NCBI RefSeq assembly: GCF_921293095.1
Contig: NC_060246.1
Location: 10,682,001-10,746,000 of the forward strand
Reading direction: 5' to 3'
Source: Ischnura elegans
Lineage: Eukaryota > Arthropoda > Insecta > Odonata > Coenagrionidae
DNA: 64,000 nt
The notes under the pieces are model-generated. The model was not told the DNA's origin. It searched no databases and worked only from the letters and a program-made list of their open reading frames with translations. Below, in pieces: positions 21,135 to 33,600 of this stretch (its first letter is position 1; each line of letters begins with the position of its first letter). The position numbers were made by a program, and so were the translations under genes.

Positions 21135-23480
21135 GTGCAATGTTGGGAGAGATACTGGGTCGCATCTGGGCTGAAGAAGCAGAGCGACGAGGAGCAACTG
21201 AACATGCTGGTGCACATGATGGGAGAAAAGGCAGAAGACGTAACACTTAGTTTAAAACTGTCAGCAGCGGATAAAAAGAAGTACAAGAAGGTGTACAAAG
21301 ACTTTAATAACCACTACATGGGATGGGTGAATATCGTATATATGAGGGCCAAGTTCAACCAATGGTGCCAGAAGGAGGGAGAGCCAATAGTTTAATCAAT
21401 CGCAGACCTATATTGCATCATACAATATTGCGAATATGGGTCGTCCAGGACAATCATCTCAGAGATCGAATTGTGCTCGGAGTCTATGATGTGAAGTTGT
21501 CGCAAGCATTGGCTCTATGCAAGAGAACTACTAACACTGCCGGTGGCTCTACACAAGGCATATCAGGCGGAAGAGGTACAGCAACAACAGGGGGTGCTGA
21601 GAGGCACCCAAGGGTCAATGCATCGCGGAGTGGCATCAGGGTATGAGTATGAGTGAAGTAAAGAGGAGGACTAAACCAATAGGGTGGTTTCCTATTATTT
21701 TTTTATTGCCTAAATCGAAAGATCATTGCTCCTGGAGTACGTATTTCATGCTTTTAGATTTTTAAATGACGATATCTATTTTTTGCGATTAAATGAAAAG
21801 TGAAAATTTTCAGGCACATTCGTCTAAATTGGGATTTCTAAAACCAAATAATATGTATATTATGAATACAATAATGTTGGGTAATATAATCGCAATCAAT
21901 GCCTTTCGTTTACTTTGATGAAGGAAACTAGCCTATTAGTGACAAATGGGCATCACCAGGGAGAGGCAGTGGTCAGAGCCAACAACAGACATGCGGCCGA
22001 TGCTGGTGGAGTCCTCAACACACGTTTGCAGCCTGCCCCGCAGGGCAGTCAACGTGCCTTGCGTGCAGTAAGAAGGGTCATTGGAGAAAAATGTGTGGAT
22101 TGCGGATCTCCATGGGGACTGTCGTAGTCCAGGAAGAGGACAATGAAGAAGATACTTATTACTTGGGAATTGTAGATACTAATCTAGAGTCATGGTGGAT
22201 CAAAGTCACGCTGAATAGTGTCGATATTAGATTCAAAATAGACACAGGGGCAGATGTAACAGTGTTACGATCCCTTGCGGTTGAAGACAAATTGCAAGGA
22301 ATTAAATCAACCCCTACATCTAAACGACTGGCAGGCATAGCAGGGATGAACTTTTGTGCAAAGGAAGGTTCGAGGCTAAACTGCAGTGGAAGGAGAAAGT
22401 GTATGAAGAAACAAATTACGTAATGCCTGGGGTCAGAGAGGTATTACTTGGGAGGCCAGCTATTCAGAAGTTAGGAATACTAAAATGGGTCGGTGTGACT
22501 TCCTTATGCAATGGGGCAGCGGAGAAAACATTCCCTGCATTATTTAATGGACTGGGAAAAATGGAGAAGCGATATGAAATTTGATTGGAAAATAATGCAA
22601 GACCATTTACAGTGACCCCGAGAAGAGTGCCAATTCAGCAATGGGAAAAGGTAAAGGAGGAGCTGAAACAAATGGAGGAAGAAGGCGTCATATCCCTGGT
22701 GGACGAACCAACAGAGTTTTGTGCACCGATGGTGGTCATCCCCAAGTCAAATGGGAAAATAAGGATCTGTGTCGATTACACAAAATTAAATGGAGTATGC
22801 TGCGAATGACACATGCTACCAGCTGTGGATGAAATTTAAGCCCATATAGGTCAAGCAAAAGTAATGAGTAAACTCAATGCCTGCAGTGGGTATTTTCCAG
22901 TACCATTAGAAGAAAAGAGCAAGAAGATAACGGCATTCATCTTGCCATTTGGAAGATATTTCTTCAACTGCGACCCAATGGGGTTGGCTTCATCGGGAGA
23001 ACATTTTCAGACAAGAATGTCGGAAACATTAGCAGGTTTAGAAGGTGTTGCCAATTTGCTCAATGATGTCCTAGTGTTTGGTGAAATGAGGGAGCAGCAT
23101 TATGAGCACCTGGAAGCCGTGTTGAGGATGGGTCCAGGAAGCAGGAATCACGCTGAATTATAATAAATGCAAATGGAGAGTAAAAAAATGAAAATTTTTA
23201 GGTCACATAATCTCAACAGAAGGAGGATTACTTCTGGACCCGGAGAAGATATAGAAGCCATCCGCGAGATGGAAAGACCCAAGGCAACAGAGGCGGTGCA
23301 GTGTTTTCTGGGTATGGTTCATTACCACTTAAAATTTTTGGATCACCTGGCAGACATGACTCAACCATTACGAGAATTTTTCCTCGTAGTGGCCAAACCA
23401 GCAGCAGGTCTCGAGCGGGGGAATGCCTGCTACAAATTTCAGTCAGAATTATTCAAATTCAAATGTCTATAATAGGTGCA
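21135..23480 (+). mobile_element. Decayed Ty3/Gypsy LTR retrotransposon, gag-protease-RT
   Basis: Successive open frames, broken by frameshifts and stops, follow Gypsy order. The gag part has EEQLNMLVHMMGEKAEDV and FNQWCQKEGE, then RDRIVLGVYDVKLSQAL (21135-21550). The protease has FKIDTGADVTVL (about 22230). Linker and RT follow with EEEGVISLVDEPTEFCAPMV and GKIRICVDYTKLN (22680-22790). Then come GYFPVPLEE and PFGRYFFN...PMGLASSGEHFQ (22890-23010). The catalytic box reads LLNDVLVFG where family members have a DD pair. FLGMVHYHLKFLDHLADMTQPL (23300-23370) marks the RT end. RNase H, integrase and LTRs were not found. A MITE is inserted in gag. Confidence 0.85.
21683..21933 (+). mobile_element. 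TA-flanked MITE, copy 1 (internally deleted)
   Basis: It begins GGGTGGTTTCCTATTATT and ends GAAACTAGCC, with TA on both sides (21681-21682, 21934-21935). It matches the 650-bp copies at 30786 and 52092, but about 390 bp is missing between the GTGAAAATTTTCAGGC block and the CATTCGTCTAAA block. It lies within the Gypsy gag region and so inserted after that element. Confidence 0.75.
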
Positions 23481-23709
23481 TGTAAAAATGTAATTTCAAA
23501 TTTTTGGCGCAAGATTTTAATGCTAGCTGAACTCCAGCGAGTAGAGGGGAAAGTGGCGCTGGTGGGGAACTTAAGAGGGGAGGTGAAGCGCTTGGAACTG
23601 AGACAAGTCCCAACCAATTTAAACCCGGTGTATGGAAACTTTTTCAAAATAGACTCACCCAAGCTGAAAACCGAAATCTGCACAGGGGCCACCAAGTTTT
23701 AAATAGAAT

Positions 23710-24070
23710 GTAATGAGCAAGTTAATACCACATTGGTACATGTTGTATATTAAAATGCTCCATGGAAAGTTATAACAGTTATGGAGCTAAATTGGAATAT
23801 ATGAACGTTTATTCATGCCGTCCTCCTATATAATGAAGCCGGCTTACACCTCCTTTTTGATTGATGTATTTCCATATGGAGACTCAAAACTTTACTTACA
23901 CACATTTTTGTACAACTGGGGTTGTTTCTAGCTTACTTTACTCAATGTTCTTGAATTTATAATAATAAGTTGAATTTTGAGGAAATTGTCGCAAAATAAT
24001 TTGAAATGCCAAGAAAATAATACATTGAGAACCTTCCTGCTATGGGGAACATAATTTTAAAATATTTTCT
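23710..24070. other. No feature recognised
   Basis: AT-rich sequence downstream of the Gypsy relic. No integrase or LTR is visible. Confidence 0.4.
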
Positions 24071-24074
24071 TAGT

Positions 24075-24276
24075 CCTACCATACACATTCCGTCCCGGTC
24101 TCAAGGCTAAGCCTATAGAGGCCAGAACTAACTGCACAGTTTGGCCGGAGCCTCATTGGTTTCCCACCTGGCCGACGATCCACCTCAAGGACGAATCACC
24201 ACACACTGTCAGTTCTTCCCTCAGTCCAGGACTGAAAGGTCCAGACCTTGAGGCCAAACTGAACGTGTATGGTAGG
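24075..24276. repeat. Small inverted-repeat element (MITE-like)
   Basis: CCTACCATACACATTC at the left and its partner CCTACCATACACGTTC, read inward from the right, bracket 202 bp. Weaker complementarity continues inward (CTCAAGG / CCTTGAG). No clear target duplication was seen. Confidence 0.55.
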
Positions 24277-27200
24277 CCTTACTTAGATTTGTTTGAAGAA
24301 TGACCTCAATTTATTGATAAATACGTTATAAGGCAAAAAATTCAAGTTCCAATTTGAATTGGAAGGAAATACATCTTGAAAATTGGTTGCATTGGGTTGA
24401 TTGTCTGAGGCAGTCACCACAATGCAGAGGAGAACAGCTGGTGTTAATATAGGCACAGGGGAGGCAAACAGCGTTAGCTGTTAGTGGTTTTTGCTCTCCA
24501 ATGAGCTCTCTTGTAATTTGAAATTGGTGTTTTTTATTCTCTCTTTCTCTGCAAAAACCATCACTTCATCAAACCATCATTCTCCATTATTAATCACACA
24601 AGTCCAGGATGGTCGCATTTTTAGTTTTCTGGAATTGATTCTCGTACATTTTTATAGCAAATCCATGAATGACCTTCATCTCCTGATATTTTGCACCTAA
24701 AACTGATCGTTCCCACTTTTTGTCTTCATGTTTAACTACCTACTACCCCGCAAGCCACTCAAAAGGGTGTGTGGGAGGGGGTGCTAGGACACCAGCCATT
24801 AATATATAAAAAGTGGATACTAAAACAAAATTACGATGAGTATTTATTAGTCCTTTATGGTTTGAGAGAAAAACTAATTACAATATCTAGCAGTTTAGCA
24901 AAATATCTCTCTTAATTTATCGCTTCTGTTCGACCTGGATATAAAGTGGGGCTCTAAGATGATGTTCCTTGTGTCGCTCTCAAAGATATCTATTCTCAAA
25001 TTTTCAAGCAATCTAAGCCTATCTAGCAGTATTAGATAGGTGAAAAAGTATCAGATCATAATTTTTATTATGACTTTGATTACCATTGAAATGAGATTGT
25101 GTGAATATTATGCATTTCCATTTCCCCCAATACCTGTCTTAGTGAAGGCAGGATAAAATATGTGGAGGCCGGAATGAAAATATGTAATATTGGCAGGTGA
25201 ACATTTTATCCTGTGAAAGTTGAAAAAGGGTATTTCATTGCTTCTAAGTTATATGTACTCAAGCACAATAATCCTGCCATTAGTACAAAATTATTTATTA
25301 AATTAAAAAAATAGGTACACTTAGCATAGAGCTATCCAAAGGTATCAACAAGGTAATAGTTGGTTCTTAACAACATGATATCGCAAAAGCACATCAAACG
25401 ATCAAAACTGAAAAGATAACATGAATATCTATCAGCTTCACAGTAAGAGAATTATGCAATCCATTTAAAGGGAAGTTTAACTTTGATTAAGTGGGTGGAG
25501 ATTGGACAGTTTATTTTTATTATATATAAGAGAACTATTCTCAAAATTTTCAATGAAAGAACTTCAAATTGATAAAAGACCAATTTTTGCTTGCTAATTA
25601 GTGATCCATATTATGTATATTCTGTTTCAGTCGTGCAGCAGTGAGGCTATCACTTCTGCTACTTATACTTTAAATACAGGGGAAACTTTATGCCTGTTTA
25701 ACACTTTCCGCACTGCAGCCTTTATCTGTGCCAACTGGGCTTTCTGTTAGGTTTGAGCCAGTAAAAAATATAGTGAGTATTACTCTAGTTTCACAAAACG
25801 TTAAAATTGTAAAAGGGGGATTCTGATTGCAGAAAATAAATATGGTAAGCATAAATAACACCAAATATGTTCAATACATCCAAAAATGAGAAGGGTGGCA
25901 ATATAATGAACACGCTCCAGAAGCTGTATGAACCCCAAATCCATTCACACAGGGCCTGAACACCTAATGTGCATCGTGCGGAAATTGTTAAAAGTACTTA
26001 AAGGAATATATTAATCTTACTTCCTCCCCTCATGAGCAAGACTGTAGTTGTTTTGCTATAGTCATAGGCCATACAGCTTATGGAAGTTAGTCTTAACCAT
26101 GGCTGCTAGTATTTGTTATTGATCACTGAAATTTGGCGTAAAATTCAGCAAGATAATTTCCAAGGAATTATATTGGGTCCTATAGGTCCAATTAAGACTA
26201 AAACCTCAAAACCAAGAATCTAATTTGCAAATTTGACTCCACTTACAGCAGCAGCATTGCTCAGGAGGATGAGAACATTTAAGTTTCTGTTAAAGAGAAA
26301 TGGATTCAAATACTGGATGAACAAATTATGTGGTTCCAAGTGCATTCATAGTGACACAATTACATCATCCTTAACCCATTATTTTCACTAGATCCTTATG
26401 AGAGTTATTTAAATTTTTTTCTTACACATGACATCTAGTAGAAGCAATAATTATGGGATAGGATAATTTAATTGATTCTCTATGCTGACATCTTATAAAT
26501 TTATTTGAGTGGTAATAGGGGATTGCCCTAAACCATTAAAAATTAGTCTGGAACGTTATTTACAGGAATATTTTAAGAGGATATTAAGTGAACTAAAGAA
26601 AATATAAAAGTACAGTCCATTTAATAACCACATAATCGCTTTTATTGATTCTTTTTTGACACATACTGTTGATAAATGATTCCTTTTTGAACACAAATCT
26701 ACCAAGCTTGGTAATACTATGTTTTTAATACATTTGTCGCAGAGGCAGAATCTCCCTCTGCAATAGTAGAACATGCTAATTGCTGTAGCTTTCACAGCCT
26801 ATTTGTAGGAGCTCCAGTCAATGGATTATCCTTTTTATTTTTTCAAGTGGGTACAAACTCTAGAGGAGTTGTAGAACACAGTGGCAATATGAGCACTTTT
26901 TATACTTTTGTCTCTCTCTTCCCTTGAACGAAAACTAGAGCTATCGATCATTAACATTTTAAGTACTAACACATGGCGTAGGAATGAAAATCCCATTCAA
27001 GAGTGGAGGATGTTAAGGAACTAGGTAATTTGCATACTTGCCTCTCAATCAAATAAAATAATTATACAAAGCCATAAATAACCTACGAAAAATGCAGAGC
27101 TTGTTACCACTAGGATTTCAAGTGCTCATATCATAAGCCATTATGTGAATAAATAGAATGACTAAAAACAAAAAAATGATATAATCAGTCACAATATTAT

Positions 27201-27640
27201 TCAAAGAATGGAAACCATAGTTTGATTTTTAGGCACAATTTAATTGTTGAAGTAAGTCTTCATTAAAATACAATAGCAAAAACTATGGTTGTCATTCTGC
27301 GTTGAATTATATGAACATCGTAAAAGAGAAGTAGAGGCTAAAATGTTTTAAGAAAGCAAGCAGCCAACATGAGTTCATCCTCAGACCCACTCACAGCAAG
27401 GAGCCAGAAAACTAGGTTCTTCAAACCAGTAACATTTCCCTTGTTGACAATAAAAGAGCTCCAATCGATAGGCCAAACTAATGTTCCAAGCCAAAGAAAA
27501 TTATAAAACAATTTTCACAGGAGTTTCTGTTTTAACGAATATTCCTGGCCTTGTGCCCATTAAAATAAATCTTCAAAGCCATTGCATTTCTGAACTTGGC
27601 AAATTCCAAATAGGAATACTAATAAAAACGTAGTGATAAG

Positions 27641-27660
27641 GGAGAGAGAGAGAGAGAGAG
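27641..27660. repeat. (GA)n microsatellite
   Basis: An uninterrupted run of about nine GA dinucleotides. Confidence 0.95.
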
Positions 27661-29934
27661 TTCTCTACAGACAATAGAAGAATCATTACACTTACAAGAG
27701 GTAAAGAGGACTCAATGTTCCAGTAAAAAAGAACATTTGACATAAATGTGTGTGATGTAGGTGGATAAACCACAAGAAGTTGGTGCATGATAATTACACA
27801 TTATGAGGAACAAACTATGTTACACAATTTAGGGCTTATACTTTAGGGAAGAACTACAAGATAAACATGGAACAACTGTCATAAAAATAAACAAAGTTAA
27901 ACTGTGAGCTATACATCTTTACATGCTTAAAATACTCTGGAAGCCAGCAACAAGAAATATTCACTCTCAATAGTCAACAAATTCCTTCGCTTAGATATGC
28001 ACACCTTTCCCCTTGGCAAGGCTTCCATAAATCTCATCATCCAAGGAAGAAGTACATATATACTAGATTTCTTTCTCTCCAGCTTCTAAACAAAGAGAAA
28101 ATCATTCCTCAGGTAACTTCAAGGCATTCTAACTTGCATTTCAAACAAAACATAATTTTTTTAACACCAGTCTAATATATGGGAGAACAGTGAATGCAAG
28201 AACAGACACACTATTCTTCATTCCCTGTTTCTTACCCTTACGTATTATTTCTGCTTATTAATCACATTTTTGAAATTGCAGCGTAGCTACCCCGAGTGGT
28301 TAGTTCTAGGAGCAGCATAATGCTTAGCATTAGAAAGTTTATTGTTATAAACAGTTAAAATTCATGGTCATTAACATGAGGGTTGAAATGTATTATAATG
28401 ATGAGAAGAGATGATGTGTGCGTAGTGATATGAAAAAATAATTAAATTACTTCAGATGTAAATGATAGATACAGACATGCAGAAAATGCAGCTGAGTAAA
28501 CTTATGGACAATGTAAAAATTATATTAATTCCTAATGTGTATGAGTGTAGCCACACACACTTCACGTTCACACTGAATAATAATAAGGGCATGTATTTCC
28601 ATTATTTCTTCTCGGTTAAATGCTGCCTTCTCATCACAAAACTGTTCCATGATATAGCTGTAATAACAATTATTACACTTCTTGGAAGTATACAACTCAT
28701 TTTGGGTATTGTAAAAACTTTAAAACATCACCAACCCACAAGATGTCATGGACAATTTTAAAAGTGAGACTTCAATCATAATCTCACAGTGTGCACTTAA
28801 AGAACATCTAACCACATCGCTTGGGTTACTTGCACCGATAGTACATTTCTAAGAATCACAAATTTATCAAGAGGATTATTAATATCAGAATCATATGAAA
28901 TCGGTTTATCCTTGGTGGTCACTGGAAAAAATTAAATACACATCACATTATGAACAATGGTCAGAGGTAACAAGTCCAAAATAAACACAAAAGCTCTTGG
29001 GAAAGTGTAGTCTTTGGAGGTTGAGAAGAGAAGGTTGGAAACAACATGGTGAGCAATACAGGAATGGTCAGAGGAAAGAATGAAAGACTGATAATAAAAA
29101 TGGTATTCTCAAAGTTTACCTAGCACACTTTGGACTTAGCCTTGGTGTTGTAAAAAATCACTCCCATTCTCTTGTTAAGGCAGTGGTTTATACACAAGAC
29201 ACAAGTTCACTTACAGGAAGTGTATTCAGTTTTTTAGGAGACAAGTCAAGTAGAGTAAGTGAATTTTTGTTCTAAGTTAACTGCTGCCACAATGCTTTTT
29301 TGAGCTATTAAACTCAATTCTCTCCGAATATATTTGTTCTATCAAAGTTAACTCCACCAACTCATCTAAAGGGGGAAGTTCACACATTATCTCTGCTGCT
29401 GTTCATCTTCGTTTCCTGATTTTGGTAATAGACTGCAAAAGAATTGTAATACTAATATGGAAATATATGTACTAATTTATAGCCATACTTCTTCCAGCTT
29501 TGGCATTATGACTTTTCAGTTCTCCTAAATCGAAGCTATTAACATTATGGATTTTGTTTGATTAAGAATAAAGTTGCTCAAGGAGTGGTACTTTCATGAA
29601 GAAAACCTACATGCTCTGACTTGCGTGGTTTTCACAGAAGTGGCAGGATAATAAATACACTCTTCAGAAGGTGAACAGTTCCCTCATAACTTTTACTCTA
29701 ATAATCTCCAACCTTCCGCCACTACGTAAGTCGATGGCTTCGGAGCTGGTGCTTGCTGTTGGACACTAAAACGTTTTCCAAGACCTCCTCAGCCCTACTC
29801 AAAACCAAGCACCATCAAATGCAGCGGCCAACAGTAGGACTTGTTCAAGGGCACCACTAAAGTTAGGAGGTAAGTGAGCACTTTCACTCAATTCAAAGGA
29901 GGGATAGAAAGAGAGAGAAAAGTGGGCGAGTCTA

Positions 29935-29985
29935 GGCTGTTAAGAGGGAGGGAGGGGGGAAGGGAGGGGTGGAGGGAGGAGGGTG
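29935..29985. repeat. Purine-rich low-complexity tract
   Basis: GGGA and GGAGG units run for about 50 bases. On the transcribed (minus) strand of kcc this is a C/T tract. Confidence 0.85.
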
Positions 29986-29991
29986 TACGAT

Positions 29992-29997
29992 TTTATT
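29992..29997 (-). terminator. Candidate kcc polyadenylation signal
   Basis: TTTATT on the plus strand reads AATAAA on the minus strand, about 540 bases after the kcc stop codon. Other signals may lie further left. Confidence 0.35.
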
Positions 29998-30535
29998 AGG
30001 GGCACCACACTCTTCAATCACTGAATAAGTTGCACCTATAAGAGGGCAAATAAATTATGCATTATTTATACATATATTCATATTTATATCTTTATATATA
30101 TTTTATATTTATGTAGAACACCCCAATAGTCGATGATTTCTGCTACAGTTTCTGATAAAGAACTTCACATTATGTTGCTGAACATCTGCACCTTTCTCCA
30201 TCAGCCTCCTTGAGTATGAGGGCTTTAAAAACTAGGAGGAAGAAGAGAAACTATTCCTTTCCCTCTTAAGTCTAACTCCAATACAAACCTCTCCAACATT
30301 ATCAAGAGCTCCTAGAAAACTTCATTCTTCACCCATATTTGGGACTGGGCTCTGATGGAAACAACGTTGAAATTTGTTTGATGGTAAGACGCTTTCATGG
30401 TGACCACAAGCATGCAGTGAAGTTTTTGAAACAATATTTGAGGTATTCAAACACTGATGAGGGATGAGTTAATGCGCAGAGAAGTTGAAGGTGGCCTAAC
30501 AAAGGAAGGTGGAGATAGAGCCACTCTGTAATGCT

Positions 30536-30627
30536 TCAGGAGTAGATGGTGATCACTTCCCTTCCTCCTCCACGCACCATCAGAACCCTGTCAAGGCCCT
30601 CCGTCAAAACTTCAAGGAACTCCATGT
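30536..30627 (-). CDS. kcc: kcc terminal coding exon
   Basis: Two bases complete a tyrosine codon, then [20 protein letters not shown] to REVITIYS and TGA. Acceptor TTTTTTCCAG. The tail is identical in form to vertebrate KCCs. Confidence 0.95.
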
Positions 30628-33600
30628 CTGGAAAAAACTCTGTCAAGGCAAACATTCTCTTCAACGATAAAAAAAAAAATTCAAAGTAAGAGATACATAA
30701 GACTAGAAATTGTATGATGAAGTGCTCCCAAAGCCGTGACTTATTGCACTCGTCCATTTGATACTGACCTGGGTTTCACTGTATAGGGTGGTTTCCTATT
30801 ATTTTTTTATTGCCTAAATCGAAAGATTATTACTCCTGGAGTACGTATTTCGCGCTTTTAGATTTTTAAATGACGATATCTATTTTTCGCGATTAAATGA
30901 AAAGTGAAAAATTTCAAGCGCGCAAAAACGCGACGCGTAAGTAGGAAAGTCCGTGCGCCGCATTTCTGGTTCCCCCTCTCTCCTTGTGAAGTGACCTTGA
31001 TCGAGGCTCTGAGTGCTGGTAGGACGCAGGATGCTAGCGGATAGCTGAGTACCTTCCTGTCTGGTAGCGCATGGCTTAAAAAAGGTTTATTAATACCTTA
31101 TCAAGCGAAGAAAACTTTCCGACCTTAGCCAGTTTTAATAGGTGATTATTAAGACATGTTTCCCTGAGCTCTGTGCCTCATGCATGCATTGGTAACCTCA
31201 GACGATGTATAACTCCTATCCTCTCGTGTAGAAACTAGGTCCCTGTGACGTCACGCGGAGCGGAATCGCATGGGCGCCAATCTGGCCTTTTTCAAATGAG
31301 GATAAAATTTGACCCTTGCCATTCGTCTAAACCGGTATTTCAAAAACCAAATAATTTGTGTATTATGAATACACTAATGGTGGGCAACGAATCGCAATCA
31401 ATGCCTATCGTTTTCTTTGATGAAGGAAACTACCCTATTGTAAGTATCGTAAGCTCTCCTGTGCAGCTGCATACATATTACGCTTTGTCGAGGGAGCTTT
31501 TGTGGCAATTGCATCATGCATCATCAGGCGATTAGTGAAATGTAGCTGTACCCATAAGCCTTTGATACAAATTATTCTTGCTGCAAAAGCCTATGTTTCA
31601 AGTTCTACTGTACATATTGGTTCATGGGGATTGTTTAAAGACCACTATGATTAAACTCAGCCTCTCAACTGGCAAGCCTTGACAATCACTCACACACACG
31701 TACACACAGAAACCCAAATGCTAAAAATGCCAGGAGAGTAAGCTCAAAAAGAGCAGGTCAAGATGTATAATAAGATACGAGAGCTGCAAATGGTGCTATC
31801 CTGGCTTCCAAGAGGCCCTTTTCAATATGGAAGTGACATCTTCACAACAATGTGAGGTTATCTCAAACAACATATAGTAAAGAGAATTCGCTTGCGAAAG
31901 CGAACATGTACGCCGATTTTCATCAATTCGATATTCTAAGAGGTCATGGGTCAACTCCAGTTCCAGTTAGTGTTTTTGAATGAAAAATTAAACTTTATCT
32001 TTCCACAGAATATTTTTATTAGTACACTACCATGGTTTTGACACTCCACGTCATCCTCAGGCGAGGAGTACATTGGTCCATCATCTCAAATGCCTGACGT
32101 ATAAACCAGAGGGAGTGGGGGGGAAACTGTTGAGGTGGGGGGAGGTTGGGGGGGGGAAGGGATGGGATGGGTCTTCCCCTCGTTGTAGAAGCCAAGGGAA
32201 GGGGGATGAACCTGGGGAAGACCCAACCCCTCCCCTTCCACCCTCCCCCACCTCTTCAGTTTCCCCCCCACTCCCTCTGGTTTATACGTCAGGCATTTGA
32301 GATGATGGACCAATGTACTCCTCGCCTGAGGATGACTCGGAGTGTCAAAACCATGGTAGTGTATGTAATATTCTGTGGAAAGACAAAGTTTAACTTTTCA
32401 TTCAAAATGAGTAAATTCTACAAAGCATCACCAGAAACTATCAACTCCAGATAGTGGGTAATGACCCAGAAACAGGTACATAAGAACATCATGATTAGTC
32501 AACAATCCTAAGATTGGTTTGATGCAGCTCTCTCTCATTGCTCTCTCCTTTCATAGCAACGTACATATTTCTTCTATTTTACATCCTTTAAAACGTGTCC
32601 TACAATTGGTGTCAAAATGATGTGCCGCTGTACTTGGAAAATTTATATCTCGACTTCAGTGCATGCCATAATAATGAATGATAGATCATTTTAAAGGAAA
32701 TTTGATTCTCAATTCTGATTAATTTTTTTATTTAGTGAAAAATTCAAAAATTAAGACACGCGAGTGCAATAAATGACTCCGCACACCATAAAATTAGCCA
32801 TTTTGTCAACTTCATGAACTCAACCTAGGGAAAACTACAACGTCTACAACATTCATCTTCCACAATAAGTTGCAAAAATTAATGTAGATTAACAAAATGG
32901 CTTTTGTGTATTTAAAGAACACACATTTTGTTGTAAAATAACGAAAATGTTTAAATACTATCTTGTCCTACAGTTTACCCCAAAAGAAAAAATAAAATTG
33001 ATAGAGACGCACCTTCATTCCTTTGCAATTTTTCTATGATCCGAAAATACATGATTTTTATGTAGTGTAGATTATAAATGGACATTAAAAAAATACGCTG
33101 GAGCAAACGAATGCTGCGTTGCCACGTCTTGCGCACGAAACTTTGCTTCCTAATAACCGGCACTAGCCCCACGCAGCCCTTCTATGATTGTTTTCATCTG
33201 GCCATAATGTCTGATAATGCGGCCTTATAAGTTGCCCTGTCTTCTGCCTAACGTTTTTAGAAGACTTCTCTTTTGAACGTAGGTCATTTCATCGCCTGAT
33301 GATGCGTCCTGCAACGGTCGCGAAAGCTTGCACGACAAAGCACAACACGCAGCTGCACCCGGAAGCCATTATCAACGAAGACTTCTCTTTTCTCCTTTCA
33401 CTCTTCTTAGCACTTCCTCATCACTTACTCGGTCAATCCATCTCAACTTCTTCATTCCTCAACACCACATTTCTAATGCTTCCACTCTAGACTTCTCTGC
33501 TGCTCTCAACGTCAAGAGCTATCTTACAAAAACAACAGAACAGCCCAGCCCAGCAAATTGTCCAGAAAACTGTGCCCATACCAATATAATCACATCTATA

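Larger units (their letters stand above)
24280..30535. other. AT-rich region downstream of kcc, partly its likely 3' UTR
   Basis: I see no coding exon or transposon end in this 6 kb. A (GA)n tract lies at 27641-27660, a purine-rich tract at about 29935-29985, and a TA-rich stretch at 30061-30115. The 3' UTR of kcc must begin at 30535 and run leftward. The nearest AATAAA on the minus strand is at 29992-29997, but which signal is used cannot be told from sequence. Confidence 0.45.

Noticed and set aside
28281-28315. tRNA-like start (CCCCGAGTGGTTAG)
   Set aside because: No matching acceptor stem or B box follows, so not a tRNA gene.
31245-31535. Open frame with [11 protein letters not shown], repeated at 51899-52171
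   Set aside because: Repeated only because it is part of the same MITE; the frame is not otherwise conserved and no start or domain is visible.
32073-32454. Two opposite open frames beginning [14 protein letters not shown]
   Set aside because: They exist only because the two arms of the foldback are inverted copies; there is no independent coding evidence.
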